Below are positions 27,728 to 37,616 of a stretch of 64,000 nt of DNA, one piece after another. The notes beneath the pieces were generated by a model. That model ran no database searches. It had not been told where the DNA came from and saw nothing but the letters and a program-made list of their open reading frames with translations. The DNA comes from Pseudomonadales bacterium (lineage in GTDB: Bacteria; Pseudomonadota; Gammaproteobacteria; Pseudomonadales; Azotimanducaceae). The stretch covers positions 124,001-188,000 of the forward strand of contig JACKNX010000006.1 in NCBI GenBank assembly GCA_024234635.1, given 5' to 3'. The stretch's first letter is position 1. Every line of letters starts with the position of its first letter. Both the position numbers and the translations under genes were made by a program.

Positions 27728-27903
27728 TGGTCTGCACCTCGGCGCCGGTCGAATGATGTCTGTCGGTTCGAAACACGCGGCAACGCTTACATCCGGTGCG
27801 CCAGCGCTTTCGCTGATGGCGTTGTTGCGCCTCTTGGACATGGCACCACCATGCCCTGCGTGGCGCGCCTGGCCACCGGACCAGTGGGAAGCGCTCAAGT
27901 GAC

Positions 27904-28102
27904 CCAACAGCTTGCCACGTTGCGAGTGCCAGCGCTGTCGCGCATGGAACTGAAGTTCCATGGGAGGATGCTGAAAAAGGCCATCCTGGACTTGTTTCAG
28001 CAGTCGTCGGCTTCGCCGACTCGCGCCAAATGCAGCGTTTTCCGCTGCATTTGCGGGCCAGCCATCCCTGGCTGGCATACCAGACTTCTTTTTCAGCAGC
28101 CT
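27904..28102 (+). repeat. Two-module intergenic repeat, copy C
   Basis: Module 2 in reverse sense (with TGGAACTGAAGTTCCA) is followed by a complete module 1 from ATGCTGAAAAAGG to TTTTTCAGCAGCCT. It contains the same three hairpins as copies A and B. It occupies most of the 396-nt gap between the acyltransferase and the molybdopterin oxidoreductase; the rest holds nothing recognisable. Confidence 0.85.
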
Positions 28103-28123
28103 GCTAACTAATCAAGCGGACCA

Positions 28124-30457
28124 CTAGCGCAGCGATCCCTTGCCGTAGGCGGACAATTCCTTTGCATTGAACTCCACGCCGTCACCAACTTCCGGGTCGT
28201 ACATGAAGTCCTCGGGTCCCTTGCGATCTGATCGGATGATTTCGGGTTTCGGACCGCGGGGTAGCGTCGCCGATGGTCCGAAGCGCTCTTCCAGTTCCGC
28301 CACCTGGCTGTCGGTGAGCTTGTCAATCCGGCAGGGCGTGCCTTTCAGGTGCGGAATGCCCTGTTCGCGATCCATCAACTCCATGTCGTCATCACCGGTG
28401 AGTTGCGCATCGCTGAAGGCCCAGGCCCCGGAGAGCTGATCGCCGCCGCGACCGGACTCTGGTTTCCACCACCCATGTGGAACGCGCACCAGATTTTCCG
28501 GCATCTGCAGGCGCAGTTCCGCGCGCATGGTGACCGCCCCGTGCGCTGTGCGGACAGTGAGCCAGTCACCGCTGCCGATGCCCCAGCCGGTCGCTGTAGC
28601 GGGATTGAGAAAGGCAGTCGGTTCCGGCGTGCGGGCGCGCAGTTCCGGCACATGCCGATGCCCGCTCTGAAAGTACTGATCGTCGCGCACGCCGACGAAC
28701 AGTGAGAGTGGAAAGGTCGTGTCAGGTTGCCTCGCTTCGCGGTAGTAGGGCAGGGGGTCGAAGCCGAACCCTTCCAGCACCCTGGAATACAGTTCCACCT
28801 TTCCCGAGGGCGTTGCAAAGCCGGTCTGCTCATAGAAACGCTCGACATGATCGCGCACCGGCAGACTGCCACTGGCCAGTGCCTGTGCCCAGGTTGTGCC
28901 GCCAGGCGAGAGGCGGTAATCGTAGAGCTCCTCCAGCGTTGCCCAGGGAAAATGTTCGCCAAGGCCCATGCGTCGGGCGAGTCCGGTCCAGAACTCGAAA
29001 ACACTCCTGCACTCACCCGGCGCTGTCATCGCGGCGGGACTGACTCCCACCATCATGCTGGGACGCTCCAGCCACGCGTCTCCCGGCAGCACATAGTCAG
29101 CGAGCTGGGCGGTTGGCGTCATCATGTGCTCGTGTACCACGATAAGGTCCTGATGCATCAGGCCGCGATGGATCTGCTGCATGTTGGCAAACCCCATGAG
29201 GGTGTTGTTGCCCAGGGAAAACAGCGCTTTCACGGGGTAGGGCCGTCCGGTTGCCATGGCCCGAAAGACGGAGGTCGGATTGGCCATGTACTGACCGGTG
29301 ACGAGATTAGCCCAGTCGCGCCCGAATACCCGGCGCGTGGGTTCCCGGAACGGCTCCAGGCCTCGATAGGTGAACACCGGGAATTCGTCCGCACCGAGCT
29401 GCTTGGCTTTCTGTGCCGGCGCAAGCGCATCGTGCATCTCGATATCGGTGTCATGAACGATGCTGGGGTTGAACGGGAGAAACCGCTCTCCGCCCTTCAC
29501 GTCCAGATTGCCGGTGAGCGCCCGCAGGATGGCGTGCATGCGGATGGCGGAGGTGCTCGACACCTGTTGATCGGTGATGGGTGACCAAGGGATGACACCG
29601 GGTCGGGTGGTCGCGTACAGCCTGGCCGCATCGACAATCAACTCCGGTGCAACACCCGTGATGGCAGCCACCCGATCCACCGGGTAATCGCGCACGCGTT
29701 CGGCGAGCTGTTCGAAACCGATTGTCCAGTTGCGCACAAACGCTTTGTCATACAGTGCCTCGTTGACGATGACGTTGAGCCAGCCAAGACACATGGCAGC
29801 ATCGGTACCCGCGCGCAGCGGCAACCACAGATCGGCAAGTTCCGCATTTTCGCTTTTGCGCGGATCGAGCATGATGAGCTTTGCGCCCATTGCCTGCGCT
29901 ACGCGGATCATCTTGTATTCCGCCGTCCAGCTGTGGCGGCGGGGATTGTGGCCGAAGAGAACGATGCACTTCGAATTGAGGATATCGGGCTGTGGATACC
30001 AGCCGTAGACCATGCGATTCACCGCTGCCGTATTGCCCATGCAGTAGGCGACGCCGCTGATGAAGTTTGGCGATCCCAGCAGATTCATGAAACGTCGGCA
30101 TAGCCCGTTGTCTACGGTCGTGTTCCAGTGGCTGGTGGCAACCGCGAGGGATTCGGGGCCGTATTTGCGCACGATTGATTGCAGTCTGTCGGCGATATCG
30201 TCGAGTGCGTCATTCCAGCTGACGCGTTGCCATTCGTTTGCGCCTCGAGCCCCCGTGCGTTTCAGCGGGTGCAGAATTCGCTCAGGGTGCGCGAAGGACT
30301 TGGGTGCGTAAGCCCCCTTTACGCAGATGATGTCCCGCAGGAAGGGGTCGTTGCGAGCCGCGACTTTTACCACCTGTCCATTGACAACCTTGGCCCTGAC
30401 GGGGCAGAAGTTGTCGCAGCTGGAGCAGACGACGTTGATTTCAGTGGTGTCGGGCAT
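28124..30457 (-). CDS. Molybdopterin-dependent oxidoreductase (Mo-bisPGD, DMSO reductase superfamily)
   Basis: The 777-residue protein begins with a 4Fe-4S site C11-x2-C14-x3-C18-x26-C45 (VCSSCDNFCPV, DIICVKG). The probable Mo ligand is C139 in GVAYCMGN. Cofactor-binding segments such as IVLFGHNPRRH and the C-terminal MPENLVRVPHGWW domain follow. There is no Tat signal, so it is cytoplasmic. The superfamily oxidises or reduces small molecules or hydroxylates side chains; the substrate is unknown. It is the last gene of a run with GST, LLM oxidoreductase, cupin and BVMO upstream. Confidence 0.9.
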   Translation of the reverse strand: MPDTTEINVVCSSCDNFCPVRAKVVNGQVVKVAARNDPFLRDIICVKGAYAPKSFAHPERILHPLKRTGARGANEWQRVSWNDALDDIADRLQSIVRKYGPESLAVATSHWNTTVDNGLCRRFMNLLGSPNFISGVAYCMGNTAAVNRMVYGWYPQPDILNSKCIVLFGHNPRRHSWTAEYKMIRVAQAMGAKLIMLDPRKSENAELADLWLPLRAGTDAAMCLGWLNVIVNEALYDKAFVRNWTIGFEQLAERVRDYPVDRVAAITGVAPELIVDAARLYATTRPGVIPWSPITDQQVSSTSAIRMHAILRALTGNLDVKGGERFLPFNPSIVHDTDIEMHDALAPAQKAKQLGADEFPVFTYRGLEPFREPTRRVFGRDWANLVTGQYMANPTSVFRAMATGRPYPVKALFSLGNNTLMGFANMQQIHRGLMHQDLIVVHEHMMTPTAQLADYVLPGDAWLERPSMMVGVSPAAMTAPGECRSVFEFWTGLARRMGLGEHFPWATLEELYDYRLSPGGTTWAQALASGSLPVRDHVERFYEQTGFATPSGKVELYSRVLEGFGFDPLPYYREARQPDTTFPLSLFVGVRDDQYFQSGHRHVPELRARTPEPTAFLNPATATGWGIGSGDWLTVRTAHGAVTMRAELRLQMPENLVRVPHGWWKPESGRGGDQLSGAWAFSDAQLTGDDDMELMDREQGIPHLKGTPCRIDKLTDSQVAELEERFGPSATLPRGPKPEIIRSDRKGPEDFMYDPEVGDGVEFNAKELSAYGKGSLR

Positions 30458-30562
30458 GAGGCACCTCGTTTTCGTTGGCGGTTCCCGGCGGATTCATGCG
30501 CGGTACTGTGCGGTCGCCTCACTGGTGTCGATGGACGTACCCTGGTACCCGATCGTGGACGA

Positions 30563-31195
30563 CTACCAACGGAGCACGGAGGCAGGCGCCGGTCGCGCCC
30601 GATACCGTGCATCCCACGCCCGGAGCAGGGGGCGCTCACCAAACACGTCCGCTTCCACGTAACGCACGAACTGCAACGAGGCCGCCAGTGTGCAGTCGGC
30701 GATGGACACCCGTTCGCCGAGTAACAACGGCCGGCCGTCCGACAGCAGTTTTTCCAGATAGTCCAGTGGTGTTTGCATGGCTGCCTCGAGTTGCGCCGCC
30801 CTGGTCAGATCCTTCGGATAACCGAGCGGCGAGTTCACTGCATGGCCGTAGGCGCCCATGGGACCGCCGAGGCGCAGGTCGATGACACGTTCCACATCGC
30901 GGGCATGGCCCCGCTGCTCCGGCGTACCAGCGAGTAGCGCGTCGTGCGGAAACTTGTCTTCCAGGTATTCGATGATGGCCAGCGACTCGACGATGAACGA
31001 ACCATCGTCCAGTTCGAGCGTCGGCACCGTGCCGAACGGATTGCGGGCCAGGTGTTCGGGTTGCTTGTGGCGACCCTTCACGGTGTTCACCACAATCTGT
31101 TCGATGCCCATTTGCGTGCCCAGGGCTTCGCGTTCGGCGATGTACAGCATGACCTTGGTCGGATTAGGCGCCAGCGGCACCATGTACAACTTCAC
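30563..31195 (-). CDS. Glutathione S-transferase family protein
   Basis: This 210-residue GST has the N-terminal thioredoxin-like domain KLYMVPLAPNPTKVMLYIAE, the glutathione-binding NPFGTVPTLELDDGSFIVES (cis-Pro and Glu-Ser) and an all-alpha C-terminal domain with SIADCTLAASLQF. The frame begins with GTG at 31195, directly after the stop of the LLM gene. Such enzymes often conjugate or dehalogenate electrophiles in degradation clusters. Confidence 0.9.
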   Translation of the reverse strand: MKLYMVPLAPNPTKVMLYIAEREALGTQMGIEQIVVNTVKGRHKQPEHLARNPFGTVPTLELDDGSFIVESLAIIEYLEDKFPHDALLAGTPEQRGHARDVERVIDLRLGGPMGAYGHAVNSPLGYPKDLTRAAQLEAAMQTPLDYLEKLLSDGRPLLLGERVSIADCTLAASLQFVRYVEADVFGERPLLRAWDARYRARPAPASVLRW

Positions 31196-32233
31196 TTATA
31201 GGGTCTCCATGAGATCGACAATATTTTCCAGCAGTTCAAAGCGGGCGGGTCCCAGTGGCCCGGCGCTGTCAAGGCCGAGCTTTATCGTCGTTACACCCAC
31301 GTCACGATAGCGCCGCAATCTTTCCCGCACCATCTCGCGCGTGCCGATGGCCTGGAACTGCGTCACCATGGCATCGGGCACCCGCCGGGCAGCTTCCTCG
31401 CGCCTGCCGGCGAGCCAGAGCGACTGGATCGCCCGGGCGTCCTCCTCGAAACCCGCGCGCTGGAAGGCATCGTTGTAGAAGTTTGTGGTAGCCGAGCCCA
31501 TGCCGCCCATGTTGAAAGCAACGCCTGGTTTGCGACGGGCGATCATGGCATCGATATCGTCACCGATTTCGACGCGCACGGAAACGCAGCGGTCAAGCGC
31601 ATCCGGAGTTCGCCCCGCGGCCATCGCGCCGGCGTTGAGGTAGTCGAAATGCGCCTCCGGGTGCTCGGGTGAGAACGACGTGCCGAGCCAGCCATCGGCC
31701 ATGGTGCCGGTATACCGCAGCGCCCTGGGGCCCAGCGTGGCGAGATAGATGGGAATGCGTGCGGGAGCGTGCGCGATGCGCAGGGCCTTGCCTTCGCTGT
31801 CCGGCAACGGCAACCGGAAAACCTTGCCCTGATAGTTCACCTTCTCCCCCGCAAAGATGAGACGGCAGATGTCCACGGTCTCAGCCAGGCGGGTGAGTGG
31901 CTGACGGTAGCGCTCGCCATGCAGACCTTCGACCACCTGAGGACCGCTGGCACCCAGACCGAGGACGAACCGGCCACCGGTGAGATCGTGAAGTGTCAGC
32001 GCGGTCATGGCCGTCATCGCGGGTGTGCGCGCCGTGGTCTGCATGATGCCGGTGGCAAGCCGGATCTGCTGCGTCTTGTCAGCGAGGTAGGCCAGCGGCG
32101 TTACCGCATCGCTCCACCATGCTTCCGCGGCAAACGCCAGGTCAACGCCGAGCCGCTCCGCCAATTGCACCCACTCGGTGGTGAGCGCCAGCGAATCGGG
32201 TTTGACCGGCCCGATTTCAATTGCAAGTTTCAA
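31196..32233 (-). CDS. LLM-class flavin-dependent oxidoreductase
   Basis: The 345-residue TIM-barrel protein shows the luciferase-like family pattern: MKLAIEIGPV, GVDLAFAAEAWWSDAV, IRLATGIMQTTARTPAMTAM and GGRFVLGLGASGPQVVEGLHG. Many relatives are annotated as F420-dependent, but F420 is uncommon in gammaproteobacteria, so FMN use is equally possible. It lies between the cupin and GST genes in the BVMO operon and may perform a monooxygenase or reductase step there. Confidence 0.9.
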   Translation of the reverse strand: MKLAIEIGPVKPDSLALTTEWVQLAERLGVDLAFAAEAWWSDAVTPLAYLADKTQQIRLATGIMQTTARTPAMTAMTALTLHDLTGGRFVLGLGASGPQVVEGLHGERYRQPLTRLAETVDICRLIFAGEKVNYQGKVFRLPLPDSEGKALRIAHAPARIPIYLATLGPRALRYTGTMADGWLGTSFSPEHPEAHFDYLNAGAMAAGRTPDALDRCVSVRVEIGDDIDAMIARRKPGVAFNMGGMGSATTNFYNDAFQRAGFEEDARAIQSLWLAGRREEAARRVPDAMVTQFQAIGTREMVRERLRRYRDVGVTTIKLGLDSAGPLGPARFELLENIVDLMETL

Positions 32234-32275
32234 TGTGGATTCCGTGTCCTGATTCCCGCTCCGCCTGCGCGAACG

Positions 32276-32725
32276 TCAGCCGTTCAGCGCCTGCCAGGCG
32301 TCCAGTACCTCCTTGCAGCCGACCAGCGCCAGCGTGTTGCCCGCATCGTCGATGAAATTCAGCGGGCCAAGGAAGGTCATGTAGAACTCACTATCCTCCG
32401 TGAACTCGGTGTGATCGTGCCGTGCGTTGCACGCTTCGTAGCCATAAGCCGGCGCGATGGCGGTGGCGCCGCCGATGTCGGCACCGCCGCGCACCAGCAT
32501 GCGCCCCCGGGTCAGAAAGTACTCACCCGGACCCATGTGCACATGGCGCGCGAAAGAACTCCCCGCAGGGCAGTCGAATAGGGCAGTCCACGCACCGGAC
32601 TCCGGACTTACATGCAGAAGCTTCCAGCGAATGGCGCCATTGCACAGTGCGGGCGGAAAGGGTGCCCAGTCCACGTCATCCATCTGCACGTAGTCGCCGG
32701 TAGGGTGGTTTGGGGGTCTGCTCAT
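32276..32725 (-). CDS. Cupin-domain protein (ChrR / acetylacetone-dioxygenase-like)
   Basis: This 149-residue single cupin has metal-ligand candidates in FARHVHMGPGEYFLTRG (His, His, Glu). A second conserved segment contains NARHDHTEF. It resembles the cupins of the ChrR anti-sigma C-terminal and 2,4'-dihydroxyacetophenone dioxygenase-like groups, which bind Fe or Zn. It is probably an enzyme or isomerase acting on the product of the adjacent BVMO. That role is inference from the operon. Confidence 0.83.
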   Translation of the reverse strand: MSRPPNHPTGDYVQMDDVDWAPFPPALCNGAIRWKLLHVSPESGAWTALFDCPAGSSFARHVHMGPGEYFLTRGRMLVRGGADIGGATAIAPAYGYEACNARHDHTEFTEDSEFYMTFLGPLNFIDDAGNTLALVGCKEVLDAWQALNG

Positions 32726-32770
32726 TGCTGTTCTCCCGATGTTGATTGGCTGCGGGTTTGTGGCATGGAG

Positions 32771-34630
32771 TCAGTGGCTCTTCGTGTCAAAGACATAGGC
32801 ATTGAGTGTGTTCTGCGCTTCTTCCCGGAACTTGTGCCAGCGACCGCCGCCGTAATAGGCCAGGCTGCCAGGCTCCGCGTCGCCGTGGCCGTTGTAGTAC
32901 GACAGACAATCACGCAGCGGTGCGGTGGCGATGTCCGCCTTGCGGCAATGCTCGGCGTAGCGATTTTCCGGCTCCTGCCGGATGTCCACCACGTCGACCT
33001 GCTTGTCGCGCATGGTCTTCAGAAGCCACAGGATGTACTCGCTGTGCGACTCGATGGCGTCGGTGAAGTTGAAGCTGCCGCCACCGCCTTGCGGACCGGT
33101 GACGATGAACAGATTGGGGAACCCCTTGCTGTGGATACCGAGGAAGGTACGCGTGCCTTCCTCCGTCCACTTTGCCGCCAGCGTGCGGCCATCCCGGCCG
33201 ACGATGTTGTTGAAGGTGGCGGTAGCCATCCACTGGAAACCGGTGGCGTAGATGAGGACGTCCAGTGGATACTCCACGCCGTTGTGCAACACGCCGCGTT
33301 CGTTGATTTCCTGCACGCCCAGTGGCGCCGTGTCCACCAGATGCACGTGCGGCAGGTTGAACGTAGGCAGGAATTCGTCGTGGAAGGTCGGGCGTTTGCA
33401 GCCGTAGGGATACCATGGCTTCAGCGCAGCGGCGGTTTTCGGATCCTTGACAATGGTGTCCACGCGGGCGCGGATCTGTTCCATGATGCGGAAATTCGAG
33501 TCCAGTTGTTTCCCGACGTACTCTTCCATGGTCAGGTCGCGTTCGTACTCCTTCTGCTCCTTGAAGTGTTTCACCTTGCCCGAGAGATAGTCGTCGTTTG
33601 CCTGGATGGCGGTGCGGCCTGCGGAAATCTTCGCGAACCGCGCGCGACGCGCGCGTGCCCAGCCGGGTTCGTGTGCCCAGGCATCCATCTCCGCCTGGGT
33701 GGTGGCCCGCTGGTCGCGAACGTCAACGGTGGATGGCGTGCGCTGGAAGACATACAGCTCGCCGACCACCTTCGCGATTTCCGGGATCACCTGGATCGCG
33801 GTGGCGCCGGTACCGATGATACCCACGCGCTTGCCGGTGAGATCGACGTGGTAGTTCCAGCGCGAGGTGTGGAACGCATCGCCCTGGAATTTCTCCATGC
33901 CACGGATGCGCGCCAGCTTCGGTGTTGTCAGGATGCCATTGGCCAATATGACGAAGCGGGCCCGCATGGCGTCGCCACGATCCGTCTTCACGGTCCAGCG
34001 GCCACCGGCTTCGTCCCATGTGGTGTCTTCCACCGTGGTGTGGAACAGGCACTTGTCGTAGAAGCCGAACTTCTCCGCCATGTTCTGGCAGTACTCCAGA
34101 ATCTCGAAGCCGGACGCAAACTTCATGGACGGGACGTAGCCCATTTCCTCGAGAAGCGGGAAGTAGCTGTAGGCCTCCACATCGCAGGCGATGCCGGGAT
34201 AACGGTTCCAGTACCAGGTGCCGCCGACGTCGCCGCCTTTTTCACAGAAGCGGACGTCGGTGAAGCCGGCTGCTTTCAGGCGGTACCACAACAACAGACC
34301 GGCGAACCCGGCGCCAACCACCAGGATTTCGCACTCGTCCGTCAGTGCGTCGCGTGGTACGGGAGGCTCGGAGTACACATCCTCCAGGTACTTGGCGAAC
34401 TCGCCCTCCATTGCCATGTAGTCGGCAGCACCCCGGCGTACCTCCTTGTAGTCGCGATAGCGCGCCTGCTCATCGGCGTTGAACGTTGCTCCGGCCGGGA
34501 GTTCGGGCAGCGTTTTGAGCGCCTGGTCGGTGATGATGCTGTAGCCCTTGCCGGCGATACGCTCAGTGGCCTTGGCAGCGCGGGTGGAGAAGAGTTTCAG
34601 CCCGCTGGCGGGGTCGATGCGAATGGACAT
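32771..34630 (-). CDS. Type I Baeyer-Villiger monooxygenase
   Basis: The 619-residue flavoprotein has two Rossmann motifs (VVGAGFAG, IIGTGATA) and the type I BVMO fingerprint FxGxxxHxxxW as FQGDAFHTSRW between them. An N-terminal extension of about 85 residues precedes the first Rossmann motif, as in longer BVMOs acting on bulky or cyclic ketones. It inserts oxygen next to a ketone using NADPH and O2. It is the first gene of the minus-strand operon and diverges from the amidase operon 181 nt away. Confidence 0.95.
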   Translation of the reverse strand: MSIRIDPASGLKLFSTRAAKATERIAGKGYSIITDQALKTLPELPAGATFNADEQARYRDYKEVRRGAADYMAMEGEFAKYLEDVYSEPPVPRDALTDECEILVVGAGFAGLLLWYRLKAAGFTDVRFCEKGGDVGGTWYWNRYPGIACDVEAYSYFPLLEEMGYVPSMKFASGFEILEYCQNMAEKFGFYDKCLFHTTVEDTTWDEAGGRWTVKTDRGDAMRARFVILANGILTTPKLARIRGMEKFQGDAFHTSRWNYHVDLTGKRVGIIGTGATAIQVIPEIAKVVGELYVFQRTPSTVDVRDQRATTQAEMDAWAHEPGWARARRARFAKISAGRTAIQANDDYLSGKVKHFKEQKEYERDLTMEEYVGKQLDSNFRIMEQIRARVDTIVKDPKTAAALKPWYPYGCKRPTFHDEFLPTFNLPHVHLVDTAPLGVQEINERGVLHNGVEYPLDVLIYATGFQWMATATFNNIVGRDGRTLAAKWTEEGTRTFLGIHSKGFPNLFIVTGPQGGGGSFNFTDAIESHSEYILWLLKTMRDKQVDVVDIRQEPENRYAEHCRKADIATAPLRDCLSYYNGHGDAEPGSLAYYGGGRWHKFREEAQNTLNAYVFDTKSH

Positions 34631-34811
34631 CCTGCGGCTTCCTGCTGGTGTGGCGGTCTATGGAACAGATCAGCGACCGACTTTACCTGCTCCGCTTCCT
34701 CGAGGCATCCCCGCCTGTGATTGCGCTCGCTGCGCGGTTTTCCGCCGCTGGCATTGGCTCAGAACCCACAAGCTGTGCAAGATGGCGTCTTCGCTCACGA
34801 GGGAGGAAGGC

Positions 34812-36293
34812 ATGAACCGACGACGATTTGTGCGGACCACGGTTGCGGCGCTGGCGGCAACCGGTTGCGCGGCAAAGTCGCAGGTGCCACGCGAGGTGGT
34901 GGATCCGCTCGGCACCGACGCCATCGGGCAGGCGGCCCTGGTTGCGCAGGGACGGTTGAGCCCGCGGGAACTGGCGGATGCGGCGATTGCCAGGGCTGAA
35001 CAGATCAATCCAGTCATCAACGCACTGGTCACGGAGACCTTCGATGCGGCCCGCGAACGCGCCGCGAGCCTGCCGGCGGGCCCGCTCAGCGGCGTGCCGT
35101 TTGCCATCAAGGACCTGGACGATGTCGCCGGCGTGCGTACCACCCGCGGCAGTCGCGCCTTCCTGAACCATATTGCAGCCACCAGCAGCGAACTGGTGCA
35201 GGCGGATGAACGCACGGGGCTGAATATCATCGGCAAGACCAACACGCCGGAGTTCGGTCTGATCGGCACAACGGAATCGCTGGCCCTGGGGGCCTGCCGC
35301 AATCCCTGGAACACCAGCCATTCCACGGGTGGCTCCAGCGGCGGCTCGGCCGCTGCGGTGGCGGCAGGCATACTCGCGGCCGCAAGCGCCAGTGATGGTG
35401 GCGGTTCCATCCGGGTGCCATCCGCGTGTTGCGGACTGGTGGGCCTCAAACCCAGCCGTGGTCGCATGATCGGTGAACAGGATCAGATCGATGTGCTCGA
35501 CATCAGCGTCAAACACGCTGTCACCCGGTCCGTGCGGGATTCGGCGCTGTTGCTGGCACTCGGGCAGGGGCGCAACGGCCGGTCGGGGCTGGCGCCAGTG
35601 GATTTTGTGCAGCCGAATCCGGGGCGGCGTCTGCGCATCGCCTTCTCCATCCGGTCGGCCAAGGGCACGGACCCGCACCCGGATGTTGCGGGTGTGCAAC
35701 AGGCCACCGCACGTCTGTGCGAAAGCCTCGGTCATGAGGTCGTGGAAGCCGCCCCCCAGTACGATGGACAGGCCTTCGAGGATCGTTTCATCGACTTGTG
35801 GGCCAGCGGTGCCGCCGAGATTCGGGCACAGTTCCTGTCCGCCGGCGTTGCGGAAGCGCAGCTGCCGGAGCTGCTCGAGCCCTGGACGTTGTACCTCGCG
35901 GAACGGGCGCTTGCCGCGCCACCCGGAGCGCTGGCGGCCGTGCGCGCGCATTTTCTCGACGTGCAGAGCGTGGTCAATCGCTTTCTGCAGACCGTGGATG
36001 TGTGGTTGACGCCAGTGCTGTCCGCGCCGCCGCCGATGCTCGGCGAACAGGGACCGCTGGTGCCACCGGCGGAACTGTATCGCCGCGTGCTCGACTGGGT
36101 GGCGTACACGCCGTTGTCCAACGCGCTGGGTCTGCCGGGGATATCGCTGCCGCTCGGCTGGAGTCGCGACGGGCTGCCCATCGGCAGTCTGTTCACCGCC
36201 CGCTTCGGTGAAGAACGCACGTTGCTCGAGCTTGCCTACCAGCTGGAAGCGGCGGCACCCTGGTTCGAGCGACGCCCGAATCCGGTGGTTTGA
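34812..36293 (+). CDS. Exported amidase (amidase signature family), Tat signal with lipobox
   Basis: I start at the ATG at 34812, preceded by GGGAGGAAGG. The N-terminus MNRRRFVRTTVAALAATGC carries a twin-arginine-like motif and a lipobox ending at C19, so the 493-residue product may be a Tat-exported lipoprotein. The Ser-cisSer-Lys triad region is visible: AIKDLDDVAG (Lys), STGGSSGGSAAAVAAG and SDGGGSIRVPS. It hydrolyses an amide bond, substrate unknown. The ATP-grasp gene follows after 18 nt. Confidence 0.93.
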   Translation: MNRRRFVRTTVAALAATGCAAKSQVPREVVDPLGTDAIGQAALVAQGRLSPRELADAAIARAEQINPVINALVTETFDAARERAASLPAGPLSGVPFAIKDLDDVAGVRTTRGSRAFLNHIAATSSELVQADERTGLNIIGKTNTPEFGLIGTTESLALGACRNPWNTSHSTGGSSGGSAAAVAAGILAAASASDGGGSIRVPSACCGLVGLKPSRGRMIGEQDQIDVLDISVKHAVTRSVRDSALLLALGQGRNGRSGLAPVDFVQPNPGRRLRIAFSIRSAKGTDPHPDVAGVQQATARLCESLGHEVVEAAPQYDGQAFEDRFIDLWASGAAEIRAQFLSAGVAEAQLPELLEPWTLYLAERALAAPPGALAAVRAHFLDVQSVVNRFLQTVDVWLTPVLSAPPPMLGEQGPLVPPAELYRRVLDWVAYTPLSNALGLPGISLPLGWSRDGLPIGSLFTARFGEERTLLELAYQLEAAAPWFERRPNPVV

Positions 36294-36311
36294 CGCAGCA
36301 AGGAGGAGTCA

Positions 36312-37616
36312 GTGCATCCGCGTCCCTATTTTCCAACGCAGACGAAACCGGTGTTTTTTGCCATCTCGGCGGACGACGTGCAGCTTTATTTCGAACCCGC
36401 GGAGCTCAACGCCCGGCAGCGGGTCGATGACCAGGAGAACAAGAATCTCATCAGCATGCTGCAGGTAGGGAGCTTGTTCCTCGGCAAGCCCGGCGACCGT
36501 GTCGCGTTGTATGAGAAATTCCGCGAAGCGCCCTGGGCGGACTACCTTCACCGCTGGCATGGTCTGTTCGAGCGCATGGGACTCGATCCCGTACATCTGG
36601 CGGACACCCACTATTTCCCGCGCGACGACTTTTATGGCGCGCTGCCGCCGCTGAGGTCGGATGAACTCCTGACCGTCTACATGGTATCCGGGAGCAACAG
36701 GCAGCTGCACGATGACGACTTTCTGTCGGTCAGCCGGCGGGTCAACTCAAAGATGGTGCTGGCCCAGGAAGCCGCAGGGTACGGGATTCCGGTACCGGCG
36801 ACGCTGGTTACCACGAGGGCGGGTCTGGGTGGCGCGGAAGTGGCTGCTTTCCTGTCCCGGCATGGTCCCGAAGTCATGCTCAAGGTCATGGGGCTCGCCG
36901 GCGCGCGCAATGTCACGCGTGTCAGCAGCGTGCAGGCGGCGAAGGACTGGGTTGCGGATCTCAAGCCGGAGGAGCCGGTGCTGCTGCAGGAAAAGCTGGA
37001 TCCGCGCCACTATGCGGAAATGACCGTCGATCTGTTTGTTTCGGACGCCGGCGTGCATATCGACAATATGCGCAAGATCCTGTTCGCGAATGGTCTGTGG
37101 GTGGGCAACTACATCCGCGGTGGCAACTGGCCGACAGCCGGACAGCGGGAGCAGCTGCTACGCGTCGGTGATTTCGTGCGCGCGGAAGGCTTCCGTGCAC
37201 CGGAAGGTCTGAACTGCGGCATCGACTACTTCGTACCCACCAGTGGTGAGGATCGGGTTGTCGTCACCGAGCTCAACGCGCGTTTCACCGGCGGCCTCAT
37301 GCCCGCCGAAGTGGTGCGTCGTCTGGACCTCGGCGGCCGCGATACGGTCGTGTGTTTCGCCACCGTTGGCCGCGACAGGCTGGAAGACTATCTCACCTTC
37401 AACGAACGCTATCTGTATGGTAATCGCGATGCGGCGTTCGCGACGTTGCCGCTGGGATTCAGTCCGTACACGGCCACCATCGAAGGGCGGGAGATGGTGT
37501 TCGTGTGGCAGATGGTGTGGGGTGACTTCGCGGCGGCGGTGGCGGCAAAGAACGCGGAGCTGGGACCGGCGGAACTGGGTGTATTCGATCTCATCGATCT
37601 GGAGGGTGTGCGATGA
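36312..37616 (+). CDS. ATP-grasp-like ligase, uncharacterised
   Basis: The 434-residue protein has an ATP-grasp core from about residue 135 to 350. NSKMVLAQEAAGYGIPVP starts the central domain, VMLKVMGLAGARNVTRV is the lysine/glycine-loop strand, LLQEKL is the nucleotide hinge, and VTELNARFTGGLMPAEVVRRL is the metal-binding end. ATP-grasp enzymes join a carboxylate to an amine or thiol via an acyl phosphate. The GTG start at 36312 has AGGAGGAG upstream. It overlaps the SDR by 4 nt and follows an amidase, so amide synthesis and cleavage are encoded side by side. Confidence 0.83.
   Translation: MHPRPYFPTQTKPVFFAISADDVQLYFEPAELNARQRVDDQENKNLISMLQVGSLFLGKPGDRVALYEKFREAPWADYLHRWHGLFERMGLDPVHLADTHYFPRDDFYGALPPLRSDELLTVYMVSGSNRQLHDDDFLSVSRRVNSKMVLAQEAAGYGIPVPATLVTTRAGLGGAEVAAFLSRHGPEVMLKVMGLAGARNVTRVSSVQAAKDWVADLKPEEPVLLQEKLDPRHYAEMTVDLFVSDAGVHIDNMRKILFANGLWVGNYIRGGNWPTAGQREQLLRVGDFVRAEGFRAPEGLNCGIDYFVPTSGEDRVVVTELNARFTGGLMPAEVVRRLDLGGRDTVVCFATVGRDRLEDYLTFNERYLYGNRDAAFATLPLGFSPYTATIEGREMVFVWQMVWGDFAAAVAAKNAELGPAELGVFDLIDLEGVR

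Noticed and set aside
28124..30457. Selenocysteine in the molybdopterin oxidoreductase
   Set aside because: The frame is complete without an internal UGA, and the likely Mo ligand position is an ordinary cysteine (C139).
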